From: Streptomyces flaveus | GTDB lineage: Bacteria > Actinomycetota > Actinomycetes > Streptomycetales > Streptomycetaceae | NCBI RefSeq assembly: GCF_014647675.1 | Contig: NZ_BMPQ01000011.1 | Location: 62,001 to 126,000 of the forward strand | Length of the DNA: 64,000 nt | Direction of reading: 5' to 3' | Shown: piece by piece, positions 59,750 to 64,000 of the stretch | How the letters are laid out: the number at the start of each line of letters is the position of its first letter | How positions within the stretch are numbered: the first letter of the stretch is position 1 | Position numbers and translations under genes: made by a program | Notes under the pieces: generated by a model | The model's database searches: none | The model's input: only the letters and a program-made list of their open reading frames with translations | Told to the model about the DNA's origin: nothing

Positions 59750-61156
59750 GTGGATGACGAGACCCGCTACGAAGCCGTACGAAGTCGGGACGCTCGGTTT
59801 GACGGGGAGTTCTTCTTCGCCGTCGAGACGACCGGGATCTACTGTCGGCCCAGTTGCCCGGCGGTGACGCCCAAGCGGCGGAACGTGCGGTTCTACGCGA
59901 CGGCCGCCGCGGCGCAGGGCGAGGGCTTTCGGGCGTGCCGGAGGTGTCGGCCCGACGCCGTGCCCGGTTCCGCGGAGTGGAATGTGCGCGCGGACGTCGT
60001 GGGGCGGGCCATGCGCATGATCGGGGACGGGGTCGTGGACCGCGAGGGTGTCGCCGGGCTCGCCGTGCGGCTCGGGTACAGCGCGCGGCAGGTGCAGCGG
60101 CAGCTCACCGCGGAGCTGGGGGCGGGCCCGGTGGCACTGGCGCGGGCCCAGCGGGCGCACACCGCGCGGGTGCTGCTGCAGACGACGGAGCTGCCGATCA
60201 CGGAGATCGCTTTCGCGGCCGGGTTCGAGAGCGTGCGGCAGTTCAACGACACGATCCGTACGGTGTACGCCTCGACGCCCAGCGAACTGCGCGCCGCCGC
60301 GCCCCGCGGACGCGGTGCCGCCTCCCGCAGGGCGGCCGCCACCCCGTCCGCCGGCATCCCGCTGCGCCTCGCGCACCGCGGCCCGTACCAGGCCGCCGCC
60401 GTCTTCGACCTGCTGGCGGCCGAGACCGTACCCGGCGTCGAGGAGGTCGCCGGAGCCCCGGGCGACCGTACCTACCGCCGCACCCTGCGTCTCCCGTACG
60501 GCACCGGAATCGTCGCCGTCAGCGAGCCCCGACCCACCAAGTCCCGCTCCACCGAGCCCCGCCCCGGCGGCTGGCTGGACGCCCGGCTCCACCTCACCGA
60601 CCTCCGCGACCTCACCACCGCCGTACAGCGGTTGCGTCGGCTCTTCGATCTCGACGCCGATCCGTACGCCGTGGACGAACGGCTCGCCGCCGACCCCCGC
60701 CTGGCACCGCTGGTGGCCGCGAGGCCGGGGCTGCGTTCGCCGGGTGCCGCCGATCCGGAGGAGCTGGCGGTGCGCGCGGTGGTGGGCCGGGACGAGGCCG
60801 AGCGGCTGGTGCGGGCGTACGGGAAGGCGCTGGACGCGCCCTGCGGAACGCTCACGCATGTCTTTCCCGAGCCGGCCGCCCTCGCCGAGGCCGAACCGGA
60901 CGGCACCCTCGGCGCCCTCGCCGCCGCTCTCGCCGATGGCCGCCTGCGGCTCGACGCGGGCGCCGATCGCGACGACGCGAAGGAGGCCCTGCTAGCGCTC
61001 CCCGACATGGATCCCCGCACCGTGGCCGCCATCCGCACCCGCGCCCTCGGCGACCCGGATGTGGCCCCGCCGGGCGAATCAGTTCCCGACACCTGGCGAC
61101 CGTGGCGCTCCTACGCCCTGCGGCATCTGCGGACCGGCGGTCAGCACGTCCCCTGA
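59750..61156 (+). CDS. Ada-type regulator fused to a degenerate AlkA glycosylase domain
   Basis: 468 residues from a GTG at 59750; the start is close to its GGAGG, but homologous starts lie here (DDETRYEAVRSRDARFDGEF). Residues 1-75 are the Ada zinc domain (Cys32, Cys36, Cys63, Cys66), 80-185 an AraC helix-turn-helix (LAVRLGYSARQVQRQLTAEL, ITEIAFAAGFESVRQFNDTI). The rest is AlkA-like (VRAVVGRDEAERLVRAYGKA, LGALAAALADGRL). The helix-hairpin-helix is LPDMDPRT instead of LPGIGPWT, and the segment with the catalytic Asp after RALGDPDVAPPGE is missing. Base-excision activity is therefore doubtful; methyl-phosphotriester sensing may remain. Confidence 0.85.
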   Translation: MDDETRYEAVRSRDARFDGEFFFAVETTGIYCRPSCPAVTPKRRNVRFYATAAAAQGEGFRACRRCRPDAVPGSAEWNVRADVVGRAMRMIGDGVVDREGVAGLAVRLGYSARQVQRQLTAELGAGPVALARAQRAHTARVLLQTTELPITEIAFAAGFESVRQFNDTIRTVYASTPSELRAAAPRGRGAASRRAAATPSAGIPLRLAHRGPYQAAAVFDLLAAETVPGVEEVAGAPGDRTYRRTLRLPYGTGIVAVSEPRPTKSRSTEPRPGGWLDARLHLTDLRDLTTAVQRLRRLFDLDADPYAVDERLAADPRLAPLVAARPGLRSPGAADPEELAVRAVVGRDEAERLVRAYGKALDAPCGTLTHVFPEPAALAEAEPDGTLGALAAALADGRLRLDAGADRDDAKEALLALPDMDPRTVAAIRTRALGDPDVAPPGESVPDTWRPWRSYALRHLRTGGQHVP

Positions 61157-61180
61157 GACGCTCCTCTGCTCCTCTGGATG

Positions 61181-63544
61181 TCAGTTCGCCAGCCCCCAGC
61201 GCGGTGCCTCCTCGTTCGGCTCGACGGGGGCGATCCGCAGGTCCGGACGGTCACCCTTGGCGGTGATGAGCGCCGACTCGCCCTTGCGCAGGGGTACTTG
61301 GATCGCGCCGTCCCCCGCCGGCTCGTATCGCAGCGGGCGTCCCCGGCCGTCCCGTACGTCGATCGCGCCCGCAATGCCGTGCCGTACGACGCAGGGGGCG
61401 CCCGCCTCGCTGACCAGCCGGACCCAGCGGGTCGCCCCGTCCTCGCGTACCGCGCTGAGCAGGAACGCGCCCTGCGTACGGAAGTTGTGGACCGTCAGGT
61501 CCGCCCATGCCGCGGGAAGCGCGGGGAATACACGGATGATGCCGCCCCAGGACTGGCAGACCATGTCGTGCAGGGACTGGGCGGCCGACAGAGGGGTCTC
61601 GATGACCGGGCCGGTCTCCTTGTACATGGTGTTGGGCTGGATGAAACGGGACATGAGCTGGCCGAGGTATGTGAGCGCGTCCTCGCCCTTGCCGAGCAGG
61701 GCCGATATCGAGGCCGCGCCCGTGAACGTATAGCCCTGGAGGGCTCCCTCGAAGCCGACCCAGTGGGCCAACGACCTCTCGATCAGGGCCTCTTCGTCCG
61801 GCGTACGGCCCGTCAACTCGTACAGCGGATACACCGCCAGCAGATGCGAGTAGTGGCGGTGCGACTTCGCGAAGGGGATGTCCGCGCCGATCATGAAGCC
61901 GTTCTCGTCGGTCGGATACGCCGCCCGTCTGGCCAGCACCTCGCGCCAGCGCGGCGCCAACTCGTCGTCGATGCGGAGGAGTTCGGCCGACTCCAGCAAC
62001 GTACGACAGCCCCATGTCAGCAGCATGAGGTCGTAGTTGCAGTCCCGTGAGTTGCCGCCGTACTCCGGTGAGAAGGTGGCCGGCAGATGCAACTTGCCGT
62101 CCGCGCCCGGCTCCAGGAAGTGCAGATAGTAGTTGATGGCCTTGCGGAGGAGGGGGAAGAGGACGTCGCGGAGGATCGACTCGTCCATGGTGTGGCGGTA
62201 GCTGAGCCAGACGTTGTGCAGGGCCCAGGTGAGGTTGCCGATCTCGGGGGTCGGCGGGTCCTGGCCCGGGATGCCGACGCCGTAGCCCAGTACGGGGTTC
62301 GTGGCGCCGCCGTTGACGAGCGAGGCGTCGGTGGTGCGCGGGATGCCGAGGGAGTCGGCGCGGTACGCGGGCGCCATCTCGGCGGTGAGGTTGTCGCGGA
62401 ACTCGCTCAACGTCCTTGTCACCGCGTCGAGTTCGAGATGGTTGGAGCCGTGGATCAGCCAGTACTCCAACTGCACGTTCAGGTTCCACCAGGTCGCCGG
62501 CCACGGAGTGGACTCGACCCAGGGGCCGCACGTGGCCATCACAGGCGCGTCGCGGCGGGCCGCGGACGCCGTCTTGTAGAGCTGGATCCAGTAGAAACGC
62601 TGGATGCGCGCGTCGGGCAGCGAGAGAAAACCCTTCCGGTAGAAGGCCCGCCACCAGGCACGATGCGCCACTGCCAGGAGGTCGTACGAGAGGAGTGAGG
62701 CGTTGCGGACGGCGGCTGTCGCCCGCCCGAGCGCCGTCGACTTCGGGTACGAATGTGCGACATGCGCGTACAGCGTCCGCGTACGGCCCCGGGTGCGCTC
62801 CCGCCACGCGGTGACATGCTGACCGCCGGACAGCAGCGGTTGTACGGCGGTGGAGATGCCGTCGTGTTCCCCGGTCTCGGCGGGCGGGTTGGCCGCGTAC
62901 CCCTCCGGCAGTGGCCGGAACGCGGCGCGTGGGCTGATCGCCTCCGCCGGGTGGAAGACCCAATTGAAGTCGCGCTCGCCCTCGCTCGGCGTCACCTCTA
63001 TGGCCAATATGGAGCGGGAGTTGTGCACCAGGGCGCGGATCGTGAGCGTGCCCTTGTCGGTGATGAGTGTGCCGGTCAGCTCGGCGTCGCGCAGGCCGAG
63101 GCGCCAGTCCAGGCCGGTGATCGTGCCCACCGGTTCCAGGGTGAAGTGGCCGATCGGCAGCCGCGCGAGCCCGAAGAGCGAGCCGAACTCCGGGCGGTGG
63201 TCCTGGACTTCGGAGTGCTGCACATTGAAGCGGACGGCCTCGGCCTCCCTGCCCGGTTCGGCGTAGATGCCGGATCCCAGGAAGCCGTTGCCCAGGAACG
63301 GGCCCTCGTACCAGGTCTTCGGCATCCGCTGCCAGACCAGGTCGGCGTCGTCGAGGACGGTACGCCAGGGGTCGGAGGAGTGGTGCGGGTCGGCTCCGGA
63401 GGTCGCTGTGCCGGAAGCCGCCGTGGCCGCCGTGGCGGGTGCGGGCAGGCCGCCCGCGAGCAGTGTCCCGCCGAGCGCGGAGCCGGTGGCGAGCACGGTA
63501 CGTCTGGACGGGCGGCTGGAACGACGGCTGGACGGGCTGGGCAT
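61181..63544 (-). CDS. Secreted glycoside hydrolase, GH95-like
   Basis: 787 residues from the ATG at 63544, with AGGAGG 5 bases upstream. A Tat signal is visible (SRRTVLATGSALGGTLLAGG). The fold order resembles GH95 alpha-L-fucosidases: N-terminal beta domain (FLGNGFLGSGIYAEPGREAE), then an (alpha/alpha)6 barrel with ATWWNLNVQLEYWLIHGSNH, FSPEYGG, SHRHYSHLLAVYPLYELTG and PNTMYKETGPVIETPLSAAQ. Likely catalytic Glu and Asn/Asp are in these blocks, but the substrate is not certain. It acts outside the cell. It converges on the Ada-like gene, 24 bases away. Confidence 0.85.
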   Translation of the reverse strand: MPSPSSRRSSRPSRRTVLATGSALGGTLLAGGLPAPATAATAASGTATSGADPHHSSDPWRTVLDDADLVWQRMPKTWYEGPFLGNGFLGSGIYAEPGREAEAVRFNVQHSEVQDHRPEFGSLFGLARLPIGHFTLEPVGTITGLDWRLGLRDAELTGTLITDKGTLTIRALVHNSRSILAIEVTPSEGERDFNWVFHPAEAISPRAAFRPLPEGYAANPPAETGEHDGISTAVQPLLSGGQHVTAWRERTRGRTRTLYAHVAHSYPKSTALGRATAAVRNASLLSYDLLAVAHRAWWRAFYRKGFLSLPDARIQRFYWIQLYKTASAARRDAPVMATCGPWVESTPWPATWWNLNVQLEYWLIHGSNHLELDAVTRTLSEFRDNLTAEMAPAYRADSLGIPRTTDASLVNGGATNPVLGYGVGIPGQDPPTPEIGNLTWALHNVWLSYRHTMDESILRDVLFPLLRKAINYYLHFLEPGADGKLHLPATFSPEYGGNSRDCNYDLMLLTWGCRTLLESAELLRIDDELAPRWREVLARRAAYPTDENGFMIGADIPFAKSHRHYSHLLAVYPLYELTGRTPDEEALIERSLAHWVGFEGALQGYTFTGAASISALLGKGEDALTYLGQLMSRFIQPNTMYKETGPVIETPLSAAQSLHDMVCQSWGGIIRVFPALPAAWADLTVHNFRTQGAFLLSAVREDGATRWVRLVSEAGAPCVVRHGIAGAIDVRDGRGRPLRYEPAGDGAIQVPLRKGESALITAKGDRPDLRIAPVEPNEEAPRWGLAN

Positions 63545-63705
63545 GGCGCCTCCTGGCGGCTCGCACGACACAGGGATGCGAGAGATTCATGGATTCATCG
63601 GAGCTATCCCAGTGCGCAAGTTAGAGATGACGCGTGAGGTCGTCAATAAGTCGGGAGAGATCCGATGTGTTAGCCGCTGTGTTGGAGGCGGTGTGTCAGG
63701 GGCGC

Positions 63706-64000
63706 TCAGTCCTCGCGCTCCCGGGCCACCCAGCCCCGCTCGTACGCATGCCAGCCGAGCTGGAGCCGCGTGGTCACGCCCGTCAGTTCCATGAGGCGTT
63801 TCACCCGGCGCTGTACGGTCCGCAGGCCCAGGTCGAGTTGCTTGGCGACGCTTGCGTCGGTCAGACCGGCGAGGAGCAGGGAGAGGATCTCCAGGTCGGC
63901 GGTGTCGGGTCCGTCCGGCTCCTGCTCGGTGAGCGTGCCGGCCGCGCCGAGGCGCAGCGGGAGCGCGTCCCGCCACACCGACTCGAACAACGCCGACAGC
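63706..64000 (-). CDS. Partial LuxR-type regulator (C-terminal part)
   Basis: The frame enters from the right edge (FESVWRDALPLRLGAAG) and ends at 63706. It holds a LuxR C-terminal helix-turn-helix: DLEILSLLLAGLTDASVAKQ, LDLGLRTVQRRVKRLMELTG, TRLQLGWHAYERGW. The sensor part is outside the window. The intergenic 63545-63705 must hold the GH95-like gene promoter. Confidence 0.85.
   Translation of the reverse strand, partial: LSALFESVWRDALPLRLGAAGTLTEQEPDGPDTADLEILSLLLAGLTDASVAKQLDLGLRTVQRRVKRLMELTGVTTRLQLGWHAYERGWVARERED

Noticed and set aside
61251..63590. 779-codon minus-strand frame over the GH95-like gene
   Set aside because: It is a frame-shifted shadow, Arg/Pro-rich, while 61181-63544 carries the enzyme motifs and a good start.
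1..64000. CRISPR arrays, tRNA or rRNA genes, prophage
   Set aside because: No regularly spaced direct repeats, no cloverleaf or rRNA sequence, and no phage structural genes were seen on reading.

Overview
The window is high-GC actinobacterial DNA and reads as a Streptomyces chromosome. The signs are strong third-position GC bias, frequent GTG and TTG starts, two DUF397/helix-turn-helix/ATPase regulatory sets, Tat-dependent secreted enzymes, an alditol oxidase very like the Streptomyces coelicolor enzyme, and several secreted glycoside hydrolases. No rRNA, tRNA, CRISPR array or prophage was seen. The mix of regulators, secreted hydrolases, insertion sequences and decayed genes suggests an accessory or arm-like region.

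Layout, left part. Positions 1-3.3 kb hold a prenyltransferase-like repeat protein and the first regulatory set (ATPase, small protein, XRE regulator, DUF397 protein). From 3.3 to 12.1 kb come a small monooxygenase-fold protein, an IS5-family insertion abutting a Nudix gene, alpha/beta hydrolases (one fused to a GNAT acetyltransferase and preceded by a TetR gene with a perfect palindromic operator), an NmrA-like protein, an SDR and a large membrane protein. From 12.1 to 16.0 kb lie a secreted EEP-fold enzyme with a jacalin-like C-terminus and a divergent Tat-exported PHP-fold protein.

Layout, middle part. A 507-bp cassette bounded by 31-bp inverted repeats carries a lone VapB-like antitoxin and ends 10 bp before a 778-residue STAND NTPase with TPRs. 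Next come a tandemly duplicated operator and a decayed GntR copy, followed by the live GntR regulator, a FAD amine oxidase and the stub of an AbgT-type transporter. The second regulatory set, a DUF4037 protein, a SpoIIE-type phosphatase and a GH10 xylanase follow. From 39.0 kb down to 27.9 kb runs a minus-strand, largely coupled operon: sugar ABC importer, GH2 beta-galactosidase, MFS, ABC-2 exporter, MFS. A ROK regulator and an alditol oxidase precede it.

Layout, right part. From 42 to 46 kb lie a lipase-like hydrolase, a frameshifted matrix-metalloprotease homologue with a cysteine switch, and a GMC oxidoreductase with a carbohydrate-binding-like N-terminus. A 2-hydroxyacid dehydrogenase and a LacI regulator follow, with a LacI-type operator upstream. 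An IS200/IS605 element (dead tnpA, intact tnpB) then abuts the 5'-truncated remains of a large secreted protein. The rest includes a radical SAM protein, a one-polypeptide candidate cellulose sensor (sigma-like domain, zinc finger, membrane helix, CBM2), an EEP enzyme, an orphan carrier-protein fragment, an MFS exporter, rsgA, an Ada/AlkA protein whose glycosylase active site looks lost, a GH95-like secreted hydrolase and a partial LuxR-type regulator.

Together the genes point to scavenging of plant polysaccharide (xylan, galactosides, fucosylated glycans, cellulose sensing) with local sugar-responsive regulators, interrupted repeatedly by small mobile elements. All functions are inferred from sequence reading; no database search was run.
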